Positions 36,269 through 48,500 of a DNA stretch of 64,000 bases are shown piece by piece. The stretch's first letter is position 1, and each line of letters starts with the position of its first letter. The translations under genes and the position numbers were made by a program. Source of the stretch: Pontederia crassipes (taxonomy: Eukaryota; Streptophyta; Magnoliopsida; Commelinales; Pontederiaceae); contig CM060196.1 of NCBI GenBank assembly GCA_030549335.1, positions 25,254,501-25,318,500 of the forward strand. Reading direction: 5' to 3'. Under the pieces are notes generated by a model. That model did not search any database. It saw nothing but the letters and a program-made list of their open reading frames with translations, and was not told the origin of the DNA.

Positions 36269-36280
36269 TGGTGTCAGAGC
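36269..36280 (+). promoter_or_regulatory. Primer-binding site (initiator tRNA-Met type)
   Basis: TGGTGTCAGAGC, three bases after the left LTR, differs at one position from TGGTATCAGAGC, the complement of the 3' end of plant initiator tRNA-Met and the usual minus-strand primer site of these elements. Confidence 0.88.
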
Positions 36281-36475
36281 CTAAGTTCTTGGCTCCCTCA
36301 TTGATCATAGTAGAGTAGATGTTCATGCATAGTATTTATTGTTCATATTGTTTCATAGCTCAAAGTAAAGTCATGTGCAAGCTTCTCAAGTATCTACGGC
36401 TCCACTCCTCAAGTAAGTGCTAATTATGTTCTCATATGGATGATACTTATTTTGTTGAGCTGACCCATTTTATAG

Positions 36476-37024
36476 ATGCCGCCTCGCCGAATCACGTCTA
36501 GAGTGGTACGCGACAGAAGTAAAGTCTTCTGGGTAGCTGAAGCAGTGATGCACCCTCCCACTACAGCAGCTCAAGAACAAAGGCAGGAACAAGCACCAGC
36601 GCAGGGTCGCGGACGTGGTCATGGACGTGACCGTGGCCGTGCGATTGCACCGCACCTTGCTCTAGAAGCACAAGAGCATTCTGATCTGGAAAGCATGGGA
36701 AGCAATGACCTAGTGCTACCTTCCTTGCCAGTTGAGACATCAGTGGAAAGGGAGCGAAGGAGGCAGAGGCACTTGCAAATGATAGGAGGGCATATTAGCA
36801 GCCCGATTTGCCTGTCTTCGGATGAAGAAGAAGAACTTCCTGAAGCAAGAAGAGAATTACAGAGCTGGGAACTTAGTCCCATAAGTCAGACAGATCCAGA
36901 GCCATACTGTAATCTCTGCGATCAGGATGGACACTTTGAAGATGAATGCCCGAATCCTCCGAAGCATGAGAAGCACCCCGGGAATGAATTTGGGAACCTT
37001 CTTGACGTAGTGACTAGTACTTAA
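36476..37024 (+). CDS. Intact extra ORF with zinc knuckle upstream of gag
   Basis: An uninterrupted 182-codon frame from ATG to TAA in the sense direction between the primer-binding site and gag. It begins MPPRR, has a Gln/Arg/Gly-rich segment (about residues 35-60, GRGRGHGRDRGRA), an acidic patch (SSDEEEELPEA), and ends with a CCHC knuckle, C-x2-C-x4-H-x4-C at about residues 145-158. It stays open although gag and pol next to it are full of stops. It may be the displaced N-terminal part of gag or an accessory ORF; I do not know its function. Confidence 0.6.
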   Translation: MPPRRITSRVVRDRSKVFWVAEAVMHPPTTAAQEQRQEQAPAQGRGRGHGRDRGRAIAPHLALEAQEHSDLESMGSNDLVLPSLPVETSVERERRRQRHLQMIGGHISSPICLSSDEEEELPEARRELQSWELSPISQTDPEPYCNLCDQDGHFEDECPNPPKHEKHPGNEFGNLLDVVTST

Positions 37025-37289
37025 TAGTTCTCTGATGTTGAAGGCCTTAGTGTGCCTTAGACAGATATCTATCGTTTTGCTTTGACTAACCTTACAATGA
37101 TATTAACTTTTGCTTTAAGCGGATATTGAGCCATAAGGTCTCAATTTTTATCTAAGATTTTTATTTTGGTTAAAGATATTTGATTATATGCTTTTCTCAA
37201 ATATTGCCATGGTCTTTTTATAGTTGTCTCCTCAAAGAAGGTCATAAGCATTCACAAGTGAGAATGAAATCCATGATGAAGGAGAGACA

Positions 37290-38340
37290 CTTTTGTCCCT
37301 CCACTTCCACCTTCTCCTCCTCCACCTTCTTCCCCTCCACCTGAATCACCAATCCAGCAAGTATGTCATGTCCCTCTCCCCTACACACTACAAGAGTTCT
37401 GGAAGTCAAAACCTCCAATGTTTAACGGAGAAGGAGGCATAAAAGTAGCAGAGGAATGGATGGAAGCGATAGAGGACAAATTCGATATCCTTGATGTCCC
37501 AGAAAATAAGAAGGTGTTGTTCACTAGAGACACCCTCCAGAAGGATGCTAAGGAGTGGTAGAAAGCGAAGAAGGCCACCAGTTTCTTGAAGTAAGAATTA
37601 TTACCTGAGAAGACTTCCGTAAGGCATTTGAAATGCATTACTTTTCTAAGTTCTAAAGGGACTTGAAACAGAAGGAGTTTTTGGGCCTAGAACAAGGGAT
37701 CATGACTGTGGCCCAATACATGACAAAGTTTGTCCGACTGAGGAAATACTTCAGACTGATCATGGATGAACATGATGTAATAAAGCGCTTTGTGGATGGA
37801 CTGAGCCCCGCCTTGAAGTCTCAGACAAGACCTGGGAATTGCAAAACCTTAGAGGACGCTATCAGTTTGGCTACGCTGACTGAAAAGGACCATCAAGACC
37901 TTCAGAAGGCCCAGAAGGTCCAACAGAATGTAGGGCAGGGTTTCCAACACCAGCAACAATAATTTAGAGGGAACAACCATCAGCACCATCGACGGGATAA
38001 TCGGCTCCGCCCTTACCCAGCGCCTCAACAGTACAACCGTCCTCAACAGCAACAACCCTATCGCCCTCCACAACAAGTTCCTCCACCACAACAACAACAA
38101 TAACAACAGATTCCAAAGCCCCCACAACAAGCGCAAAGGCGCCCAGCTCAGCAGCAGAGGCAACAGCCTCTCAGAGCCCCTCAGGCACCACCCACACAAG
38201 GTAAGCGGGTTTTATGCAATATCTATGGCAGAACCCATGCAGGGGAATGCCACATGAAGTCTGGAGCATGCTACTACTGCGGTGGAATGAGCCACATCAC
38301 GGTGAATTGTTCAAGACATGGACAACAACAGTTAGTACAA
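37290..38340 (+). pseudogene. Retrotransposon gag polyprotein, broken
   Basis: A Pro-rich lead-in is followed by a retrotransposon gag domain (PPMFNGEGG near 37,415, EEWMEAIEDKF, TVAQYMTKFVRLRKYF near 37,700, VDGLSPALKSQ). After a Gln/Pro-rich linker comes a CCHC knuckle, C-x2-C-x4-H-x4-C (CYYCGGMSHITVNC, about 38,268-38,310). In-frame stops occur at 37,558-37,560 (TAG where Trp is expected), near 37,592, near 37,656, 37,960 and 38,100. Gag would form the nucleocapsid; this copy cannot. Confidence 0.85.
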
Positions 38341-38394
38341 GGAAGTCTCTTCAATTTGGAAGAAGATGCTCCACAGAATGACGCTGAGGTCATT

Positions 38395-41300
38395 CGAGGT
38401 ACGCTATCCGTAGCTGAATTATCTAGTACAGTATTGTTCGATTCTGGTGCCTCCCATTCCTTTATATATGAAGAATGTGCCAAAACATTAGGGGTAACTG
38501 CAATGAACTTAAAGCATAAGATGAATATTTTGACCCACAAGGAACCCTGATTACTACAAAATATCTTCCTAATGTACCCATAGAGATAGAGAAAAAAAAC
38601 TTTCCTGCAAATCTTATCATTATCCCTATGAGAGATTATGATATAATTTTGGACATAGATTGATTAACCTCCCATGATGCTTCTATCTTGTGCAAGCAAA
38701 AGAAAGTGATTATAAGTACAGAGTATAAATAAAGTAATTGTCAGAGGCATTGCACAAAAAGAACCAAAGATCATAGTGTTTGCCATGAAGGCACATAAGT
38801 TACTCCAAAAGGGGTGTAGAGGTTATCTGGCAAGTGTTACCAAGATAACAGAACCAGTCAAGACCCCTCAAGACATAGAAGTTGTGAGAGAATTTTCTGA
38901 TGTATTTCCTGACGACGTTAGTGGTCTACCGTCCAGAAGGGAGATAGACTTCCATATTGAAGTGACACCTAGCACAACACCTATCTCCAAAGCTCCATAT
39001 CGCATGACCCCAGCAGAGATGAATGAATTGAAGGACCAAATTCAAGAATTGCTGGACAAAGGTTTTATCAGACTTAGTGTCTCATCATGGGGTGCACCAG
39101 TCCTCTTTGTCAAGAAGAAGGACGGATCGTTAAGACTCTGTATCGACTACAGGATGTTGAACAAAGTCACAATCAAGAACAAGTACTCGCTCCCTTGCAT
39201 CAATGACTTGTTTGATCAGCTGTCCAAAGCAAATGTGTTCTCTAAAATTGACCTGAGTAGCGGATACCATCAGTTAAGGGTAGTAGAAGAAGACATTCCA
39301 AAGATAGCATTTCGATAAAGATATGAACATTACGAATTCCTTGTAATGCTGTTTGGGTTAACAAATGCCCCGGCAGCATTCATGGACCTCATGAATCGAA
39401 TTTTCCACGAACATCTGGACAAGTTTGTAATTATCTTTGTCGACGACATCCTCATCTACTCGCCAAGCATAGAGCAGCGCAGAGAACATTTGAGGATAGT
39501 ATTGGAGACTTTGCGAGCAAAGAAATTATATGTAAAGTTTTTCAAATGTAAATTTTGACTAGAACAGATGATGTTTCTTGGCCACATTGTCTCTACAGAC
39601 GGAATTGCAGTGGATCCGGCGAAAGTAGAAGCAGTGTCCAATTGGATTCAACCAAAGATCAGGAGTTTCCTTGGTCTAGTAGGCTAATACAGACACTTCA
39701 TCAAGGACTTCTCCAGAATTGCATTACCACTGACCAAGCTTATAAGGAAAGGAGAAAAGTTTATCTCGTCGCCCAAGTGCGAAGAAAGCTTTCAAGAATT
39801 AAAGAAGCGACTAACTTCAGCATCAATTTTGATACGTAGTTTACAGTGATGCTAGTGGTACAGGATTGGGGTGCGTACTCATGCAACATGGGAAAGTAGT
39901 GGCATACGCATCCAGACAGCTGAAGAAACATGAGGTCAATTATCTCACACATGACATCGAATTGGCAGCAGTAGTGTTTGCCTTCAAGCTTTGGCGCCAC
40001 TACTTATATGAAGAAGAATTTGTGATCTACACTGACCATAAGAGTTTGAAGTACGTCTTCACACAGAAGGATCTAAATATGCGCCAAAGAAGATGGACGG
40101 AGTTCTTAAAGGACTATGAGTTCGCTATCGACTACCATCCAGACAAAGCAAACTCAATAGCAGATGCACTCAGTCGAAAGTGGGAATGATCTGTTGCCTT
40201 TATGCGCCTTCGGCAATTTGAAATGATGGAGGAACTTTTCAAGTGGGCATCAAGAGTAAGGCATGACAGTTCACTAATGATGATGCAGCGCATTATACCA
40301 GATATTATAGGGAGGATTATTGAAGCACAAATGGAGGACTCAGATTATCAAAGTATGATGATCAAGACTAGTCTTGAGACTACAAATTTTAGTGTCTCAG
40401 CAGATGGTGGCATAAGGTACCATGATCGTTTATGGGTACCGAATAACCCTAAACTCCGAAGGGAAGTGTTAGATGAATGCCACAAGTCAGAGTTTACAAT
40501 TCACACAGGGAGTACAAAAATGTACAAGGATGTGTAGAGGAGTTTCTGATGGCTAGATATGAAGAAGGAGATCGCAGAATATGTCTCCAGATGCATAGTG
40601 TACCAGCAAGTCAATGTGGAACACCAGAAACTTCAAGGAACCTTGAAGAGTCTGGGCATCCCACTGTGGAAGTGTGAAGAGATATTAATGAACTTCATCA
40701 CCGATTTATCCCTGACTCAGAAGGGGCATGATGCCATCTGGGTAATAGTGGACCGATTCATTAAATCGGCTCACTTTCTATCCATCAAGGTAAAATAATC
40801 TTTTGAAAGTTTAATGAATCTATAAGATTCACATCGAGGTTCTGGAAAAGTCTCCAGAATACTTTTGGAACGAGACTTCGCTACAGTACCGCCTTCCATC
40901 CTCAGACCGACGGTCAATCAGAGATGACGATTCAGACGCTGGAAGATATGCTTAGAGCATGCACTTTGGATTGGCATGACAATTGGGATAAGCATCTACC
41001 TCTCATAGAGTTCTCATACAACAATAGTTTTCATGCTAGCATAGAAATGTCCCCCTTTGAAGCATTGTATGGTCGACCATGTCGCTCCCCGACATGTTGG
41101 GGCGAGGTGGGTGAAAGAAAGATCTTGAGTGCAGAATTACAGAAGCAAACTCAAGAATACATAGACAGGGTTAAATTGATAAAGAAGAGGATGAAATCAA
41201 CTCAAGATCGTCAGAAGGCGTATGCAGACAAGAAACACCGTGAAAATACCTTCAAGGCAGGAGATCAAGTCCTGCTTAAGGTCTCCCCCACCAAAGAAGT

Positions 41301-41672
41301 GATGCATTTTAGTAAGCGTGGAAAATTGAACCCAAGGTACGTAGGCCCATTTGAGATTTTAGATATGGTTGGAGACTCAGCATGCAGGTTGGCCCTACCC
41401 CCAGCATATGTTAGAGTACACAATGTTTTCTATGTCTCTCTACTCCGGATGTACAAATATGACTACGCCAACGTGATTCAAATTGAGGAACCAAACCTCA
41501 AGGAGGATCTGATATATGAAGAACAATCCATAGAGATATTGAAATATCAAGAACACCAACAGTGAAAGAAGAAGATGTCACTAGTCAAAGTAGCATGAAA
41601 GCATCATTAAGGAAAGGAAGCAACATGGGAAGTAGAATCAGAGATGCGAGAAAAATTTGCACAATTATTCGG
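38395..41672 (+). pseudogene. Ty3/gypsy pol: protease, RT, RNase H, integrase, chromodomain relic
   Basis: The aspartic protease has LFDSGASHSF near 38,440, then a frame change. Reverse transcriptase runs about 38,920-39,560 ([29 protein letters not shown], catalytic FVDDILIYS at about 39,437). RNase H is at 39,843-40,188 ([24 protein letters not shown]). Integrase spans about 40,430-41,400; its first Asp region and GRPCRSP/YGRP region remain, but a deletion near 40,797-40,830 removes the block with the second catalytic Asp. The tail reads EATWEVE.EMREKFAQLF (about 41,618-41,670), like the end of a chromovirus chromodomain. Stops lie at 39,316, 39,556, 39,686 and 40,534, among others. Confidence 0.88.
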
Positions 41673-41712
41673 TAAGTCCTAACTCTTATCAAAATTCGAT
41701 GAAGAATTTTCT

Positions 41713-41728
41713 TTTAAGGGGGTAATAG
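41713..41728 (+). other. Polypurine tract before right LTR
   Basis: TTAAGGGGGTAATAG lies immediately before the right LTR start; the AAGGGGG core is the expected plus-strand primer. Confidence 0.7.
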
Positions 41729-43826
41729 TGTAACAGATGCAATCTCCTCATAGGGAAATCAATGGAAAAATCAAAGTAATTAATGGAAATAAATTCAAAA
41801 TTGATTTGGAATTTGAATCGAATTTGGAAAAAAAAGGAAAACATCGGATATGGCAACGACAGACAAGGGAGGTAAATCCTCCCCAGATTCACGCCCCAGA
41901 TCAGCCCCGATGCTATAAAGAGGGCGTAGGGGAGCGCCCTGCGACCCCTTCGACGCCCTAGCCAGCCTGCCGCCGCTTCCTCTTCTTCTTCCTTCGAATC
42001 GGCGACCGACGGACTCACGTCCGAGTGGCAAAACGAAGTAGAGCATGCACGCACGCAAGCCAAACGACGATCTTCGACACGCAGTGACCCTCCCTCGACG
42101 TACACAAGGGCCAAGCGAATCCTTCCAGTCGACGTAGGATGACCAACGATGAAGGACGACGAGCAGTTTGCCATAGTTTGTCGAAAAACTTCAATAGTCG
42201 AACCAAGAAGGTACCTTAGTGTTTGAAATCCCTAGACAAAGAAATATGGATTATTTGATGCGTAAGATTGATCCATTATGATCCTGAAGTAGTTAGCTGT
42301 GTTTTTCGTATACATGTTATTGAGAATTAATGGCCGGAAGGCCGTCGGAATCGAGAAAGATGACCGACGACCCTGTTTTAGTGCAAGGAACGGTCGACCG
42401 ATCCTACAATGATATCATAGCACTTTTCTTTCGATCCGTCGACCGATTCTACTAGATCGGTTGACCGGACTATTGTTACCTGATGCTCGCGGGCGGTCGA
42501 CCGACCCTTTGAGCGGTCGATCGATCCAGCGCATGTCACCTTCCACAATCATCAAATCGGTCGACCGACCACATGTGCACAGTCGATCGATCCGACGAAC
42601 CTCAGACAGAGAAGAAGGTCGACCGATCCAAGAGGACCGATCGACCGGTATGCTAGAACGGTCAATCGATTTCACAGTGGATGGTCGATCGGTTCAAGTC
42701 CACAAGGTCGGTTCGGCTGAACCCAGAGGAACGGTCGACCGGTCCAGAAACGGTCGACCGATTCAGACAGTGAATTAATTCTAACTTTAAATCATAATAT
42801 GAGACTCTAACCAGTTCACCTATATTGGTTGAGTTCTATTGTACAGAGATTAACGCCCAGTGTGGTCCTGAATCATAAATTTCATGATAACCAAAGATAA
42901 ATAAAGTAAAGATAAAGATATGAGATTGCTATGTGCCGCACCTCTGACATCCCAACTAATAAGTCGAGCTCACATAGGACAACTAACTTTAAGAACATTA
43001 TAGTAATGTAAAAGACATAGTGTAACTCACAATAAAATAATGTAAAGCAGAGTACTGTAAAGTAAAGCATAAAGTATGATAAAGTAAAGTATGATATAAT
43101 ATAGAATATGATATAGTAAAGCATTGTACACAGCATGGTAAAGATAATGCAGAGTAAAGACAAAGTATAGTTATAGTAAAGAATAAAGCACATATATTGA
43201 TATTGTCAAAGAATGATGTATTGATCTATTATAGTCAATGCATAAAAATCAGAGTACATTATTGTTCATCATTGATATATTGATTAGATGATTATCATTG
43301 ATCCTTATTTCACCGTCTATTTGCTATTGTACCGAACTTTTTGCTCACGGATATTCGATTCTCCTACAATGGGATTTTGCAAGTGAGAATACTAACTGAT
43401 GAGGTGTTGGAGGACATAGAGCTTGGAGAATGCTACACATGACTGATATTCTGTTTCAAATTTTTATTGCTATATCTAGTTCAAGTTATTGAATCTGTTT
43501 AGGGACATCATATTTTTCGCTCATCGAACTTCTTTCTTACATGTTGAACTTGATGCATTTCCGCACTTTGCTATAAGCTATGTTAACCACCTTTCGCTTT
43601 GATATTTAACGTTTGAACTTCCGCATTATAGACTATATAAATTATCAAATATTTTTTGACATTCCACCATTTGAACTTTCGCATTAAAGTCTTTGATTAT
43701 ATTTAGTATTATATTGATGTCACGTATGTCATTTTATTGAATGGTCTTGATCAATAGTGTAGTAGACAGTGTAGCACTTTCAGAATCTGCCTACGTGACA
43801 GGAGGGACGATTTTGAAGGCGTTACA
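41729..43826 (+). repeat. Right (3') LTR, about 2.10 kb
   Basis: Starts TGTAACAGATGC and ends AAGGCGTTACA. Colinear with the left LTR except for a deletion of about 350 bp after GCTATGTGC (near 42,936) and many point differences, so the insertion is not recent. Confidence 0.9.
42385..42775. repeat. GGTCGACC palindrome array in right LTR
   Basis: Equivalent to the left-LTR array, with seven exact GTCGAC cores and further decayed copies. Several positions that are decayed in the left LTR are intact here and vice versa, so the ancestral LTR probably carried a more regular array. Confidence 0.85.
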
Positions 43827-44728
43827 GCATATGATGCCAATTCCATGTTTAGATTCATAAGCAGGCTGGTTAATCCTTCAATGGAGAGTGATCTCTCCAA
43901 GCTCATCCAAATTGGTACACATGCTGCAGCTGATTCAAGTTGAACCCAAATCATGCAATCAGACGTTAATTTTCAAAGATCAAGGATTATCTGAACACTG
44001 GACTAGTCACAGTGCAAGATCCATATTATGCGCCCATGGCCAATCCTTTCTCTCTCTCACATGTGCAACGAGTATTCCGAGAGACAAGTACTAGTTTCTG
44101 TTTTCCTCACTACAGTTTGTTTGGTACACAAATAATATTATATATAATAGGTTTTCTTTTCATGCTACTAATAGGAAATATATACTTAATAAAACCATGG
44201 TCCTCAGCACTTCACTCGATGGACTGTTGGAAGGTAGGACTATACGAATCCACTTAATTTAAAAATTAGAAATCTAATAGAAAAAATATTGATAGTTGCT
44301 CTCCTAAAAGATTAAATCTATATATGTTAATAATTTGCATTGTAAAATAATTGAATTTGAAATTTACATTACGCCGATGACAAATCCAAATTAAACAATT
44401 TTAATCTCTGTTATTTACAATAAGATAAAAAAATCAGATTTTAATTACTTTATGACAATAATTTAAAGATGTTATTATTGCATTTTTTTATCAATGGTTT
44501 TATGGTATCAAATATCAATCCAACTTTATAACTTTACGCATGGGCGCTGCACATTTTTTGTCCTTTTTTTTTCGTACTCGTTCCTTGCTTGGAATTCAAA
44601 CAAAGCAGGACCAGGAGAAACAAATGGAACACAACTGAAAAAATAACGTGGTGAGAGCAACAAAGATCACTTTTTTTTTTCTTCCAGTACGTCATTTACG
44701 AAGTTGAAGGGCAACGAGGACGACGGCC
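43827..44728. other. Flank of the retroelement with an orphan coding-like patch
   Basis: 43,827-44,095 reads open on the + strand in pieces: DANSMFRFISRLVNPSMES, and after a frame change NTGLVTVQDPYYAPMANPFS. It looks like decayed protein-coding sequence, but I do not recognise the family and see no start or splice structure. 44,200-44,690 is AT-rich and should include the promoter region of the DUF639 gene. Confidence 0.3.
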
Positions 44729-47700
44729 ATGTTGAGGGCCAGGAGGAGCCGCGTCAAGGACGGTTCCGACGCCGGCGGCGGCAAGGACGTGGCGAAGAAC
44801 GTGGGCGACATCATCGAGAGCTTCCTCGCACGGGACAACGCTCTGAAGACCCTCTTTAACCGCAGTCTCCGGCGGGCGGCGGAGGGCGACGGCGGGGAGG
44901 CCCTAGCGGTCATCCCTCTGCTTTCTCCCTTGGCGAACTCCGTCGTCTCCCGCTGCTGCACGAGGTACGGAGCATTGGTTGGTGTTCATTTCCTGCATTT
45001 TATCTTCCTGAACGGATTCATCGTTGAGATCATTGATTACGTTCGTGGGTTCTATGGAAACTGAGAGCAGATTTTTTTATTAATTCTTGCAGTGCCAGGA
45101 GGTTAGCTTATAGGGTCAAACATGTTAGGGATTTGATGCTATTATTTGCAACATATTTGGTATTTTTAGTCAGTAACATATTATGGGAAAAAGGGCAGGA
45201 TCGAACTACAATCGCAATTACCACGTTGCCTGCTCGATATTGTTTGTGGCATCTTATTGCAGTTTTGTTTTTTTGTCTCATGCAAAAGAATGCCTTTATA
45301 AATTATCTGGTAGAAATCTAACCCTCCTCTGTTCATGGAAAGCGAATTTGAGTGAGACTAGAATTGCAATCTAACTGCTGGTGTTTCTACAGAATTCTTA
45401 AGCTTTCAACTGAAAAGTTGCAAGAATCTTTTGCGGCCCAGTTTCCTGACCTTGCTAAGCAAAGTACTACCAATCCGACCCATCTTTTTGAATACTGCTG
45501 CTTTGAAGCCCTTCGTCTGGTGACAAAGCAACTGGATTTATTGGGTGATAAGGACTTCCGGCGCTTGAGAATTTCTGAAACAGGAAGAATCCTGTGGTCG
45601 TTCAGATGTTGAAGAATATGACGGGTCATCACTCTTCAATACTAATTCTACATGTCTGGCTCTTCAGGTTGGATTTCTTACTACCTTATATGTTTCTTCA
45701 GAATATCACATTTCAAACTGCATAGACATTGAAAGACATTTTGCTGATAGGTAGATGACAAGAAGACTGTTGGATTGCATGCTTTTGCTCGAATATCTCC
45801 AGCTTCTCCTGCAATTGCTGACTCAATAACTGTTCACAATCTTTTTGATGCTCTAACTATCTCTTCTAGTGGTCAACTCCATTTTCTCGTATATGATAAG
45901 TACCTCAAAACCCTTCACAAGTAGGTGATCTGATCTTTAGAACTCATCTTCTATCACCTATCCTTGTGTTTCTATTATATGTGTTTGAAAACTTGTATTT
46001 GAGCACCAAGTTCTGAGATAGCAGATGCTTACTTTTTCTCATGGTCTAGGAAGTTCAAAAGAGCAATATGTATTATGTTTTTTTAAGCTAGCAACATGTA
46101 TTATGTTATTTGTTCATTTTACAGCTTCAGATTTTTTTTGGGTATTAACAACTACAAAGATCGCTTGAACACATAGTATGTCTAAAGTTGTAGTCTATGT
46201 TTCTCACCTTCCTCCAGAGCTACACCATTCTCATCTGATAGGATGCAAAATGCCTTTTCTAATGTAAGATATCATTAACATTTGGTCTTTATGGTGCATA
46301 TGTTTCATCATCTATGATGTTCTCAACTTAACCGCTTACACTTTGGCGAATGTGAATAAGTACACCCGTTGTCTACAATTATTACAGGGAGGTCAAATAT
46401 GCAAAAAGTATGATAGGTTCGACAATGGCTACTGGACCTAACCTATCTGATGGAGAAATTATTTTAGAAATAGATGGAGTCTCACCAACTCAACCTGTTT
46501 TACAGCACAATGGAACATCCATACAGCCAGGTTGTCATTTTCAAGACTGCATTAGTTTAAAAAATGGAAAGTTTTTCTCTCTGCTCATAACTACTCATTT
46601 TCTTTGTCAGGAAGGTTAATTCTGAGTAGCCATGCTCTCTACTTTGAACCTCTACGAGTAGGCTCTTATGATAAAGCTGTGAAATATGATTTAGATACAG
46701 AGTTGAAGCAAGTGGTAAGGCGTGAATTAACTGGACCACTGGGTGCTCGTCTCTTTGATAAAGCTGTAATGTATAAGTCTAATGCACTGTAAGTGGTAAA
46801 TAAATATAATATTAATTGTTTCACCATGATCATGATTTGAGTTCATGCCATGCATGTGTGGAATATATGATCCATGCCTCACTGCTACTCATTCCAGGGT
46901 GGAACCAGTTTTCTTTGAGTTCCCCGAATTTAAAGGTCATTCCCATAGAGATTATTGGCTATCGATAATTCTTGAAGCATTATTGGTGCACAAGTTTGTG
47001 AGGAGGTTTCCTGTTGACAGGATTCAGAGAGCGGAATCTCTTTCAAAAGCTATCCTAGGCATCTTTAGATATCGTGCTCTGAAAGAAGCTTTCCACATTG
47101 CTCCATGTAAACTCTTGCTTTTAACTTGGCTGAGAATTTGCCAAAGGGGGATATGATTATGGAAGTTTTGTATAGTCACTTGAAGCAACTTGCTAGAGAA
47201 GCCCAGGGCCCTACCATAAATGGTTCTACTGATAGAACACTTCAAGTTCGTTTGCCTTTCTCATTGTACACAGTATCTTCATTGGGCTTCAGCTTACTAA
47301 ATTTGGAAGATAGGAATAAAGAGAGTGAGAGTACTATTCTTGTTGGTGATGTTTGTGTTGGTGCTGTGAGCCCTCTAGAATTAGCTGCAAAAGAGTCATT
47401 TTATCACTCTGAGGAAGTTGAAGCAGCTCGTGCATCAGTCGATCAGGTGAAAGTGGAAGGCATTGACACAAACCTGGCTGTAATGCTGGTATGTTCAGAT
47501 TGTTGTTTTTACTTTATCCATTTAGTTTCACAGATTTCTTTGGAAGGATTGACTGAACTGTGGAAGTTGAAAGGGAATAAATCTTTCAACGGATTGAGAA
47601 ACAATCAGCAATTTGTTTGTAGGAATTTTTCAAGAGATTATCTGTGTAGGTTTGTGGTGAACAAATATAATTTTATTGGCTGGTTTCTTACTTTTCACCT

Positions 47701-48466
47701 ATAGTAGTTGTGCGCTTAAATTCTGGCTTCTTTTATTTTACTATGATCACGAAGAAAGTGTCTTGCCGCCCATGGGACAGATCTTTGTATGCTTTTAGCT
47801 AAGACACCTGGTAAAACTATACATGTTGATCTTTGCAATTTAAACTTAACTGTTGTTCCCGTGATGGCTCAATCATGCAAATGATTTTGAAAATGGAAGC
47901 TATAGTGAGCTGTTGCTAGTCGCTAGTATTGCCTTTTGGATGAATTGGCCCAGTGGGAATTGCAAAAACTTTACTTCATCAAATGTCAATGAGAAGTTGA
48001 AAATTTGATATCTTATTTAGTTTATACTTTAAGGGAGTTAACACCAAATGAGTAAGATAATTTCCACTTATGTGATTTATTGGATTTCTCTTCTAACGGT
48101 ACTGTGCTAAATGTTTCATCCTTTGCTTCAGGAATTGCTGTCTCCGGTGCTTAAATCTACCAAACAATTTCATTTTCTAACCACATGGGAAGATCCATTC
48201 CGGTCAACATTGTTCTTAATTTTTAATCTCTATCTTTTTTACAGGTACGCGAATCTTTCTAGCCAGTGAATAACTTAACTGGCTGCCATTTCTGTGAAGT
48301 TTGTTTTTCTGCAAATTCTGTGGTTATCCGATTCTCAATGTATTGGAATGTTGCTCTTAATTTTATGTAATTTCCGTGGTTTTTATTCAAATTGTTTGTT
48401 GATTTATGTTTTTTTTACAGGGGGTGGTTCAGATATGTTTTTTCCTGCATGTTCTTATCTCTTGCT

Positions 48467-48500
48467 AGTGGGATAAGGCTTTGTTGTTGTTGTTGTTGTT
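48467..48500 (+). mobile_element. 34-bp RTE LINE 3'-tail insertion inside a DUF639 exon
   Basis: Sequence agtgggataaggct followed by TTG repeats is exactly the 3' end of the RTE element of TIC110 intron 5 (in antisense there: caacaacaaagccttatcccact at 17,271-17,300). It is flanked by a 16-bp perfect direct repeat, gttcttatctcttgct, at 48,451-48,466 and 48,501-48,516. The net gain of 50 bp is not a multiple of three. Removing insert and one TSD copy restores the frame seen on both sides. Confidence 0.93.

Larger units (their letters stand above)
33836..43826 (+). mobile_element. Ty3/gypsy chromovirus-like LTR retrotransposon (Tekay/Del-like), degenerate
   Basis: A complete-length but dead element of about 10 kb. 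It has two LTRs in the same orientation with TGTAAC...(T/C)A ends, a primer-binding site, gag, then protease, reverse transcriptase, RNase H, integrase and a chromodomain-like tail, and a polypurine tract. Gene order with integrase after RNase H makes it Ty3/gypsy. The flanking 5-mers gcatg (33,831-33,835) and gcata (43,827-43,831) differ at one base, consistent with an old TSD. Many stops and small indels break gag and pol. Confidence 0.92.

Noticed and set aside
45095-45323. Alternative DUF639 exon after a TGCAG at about 45,094
   Set aside because: It stays open for 75 codons but is hydrophobic intron-like sequence with no donor in frame; the acceptor at 45,392 gives direct family continuity (SRC-ILKLSTEKLQ-like).
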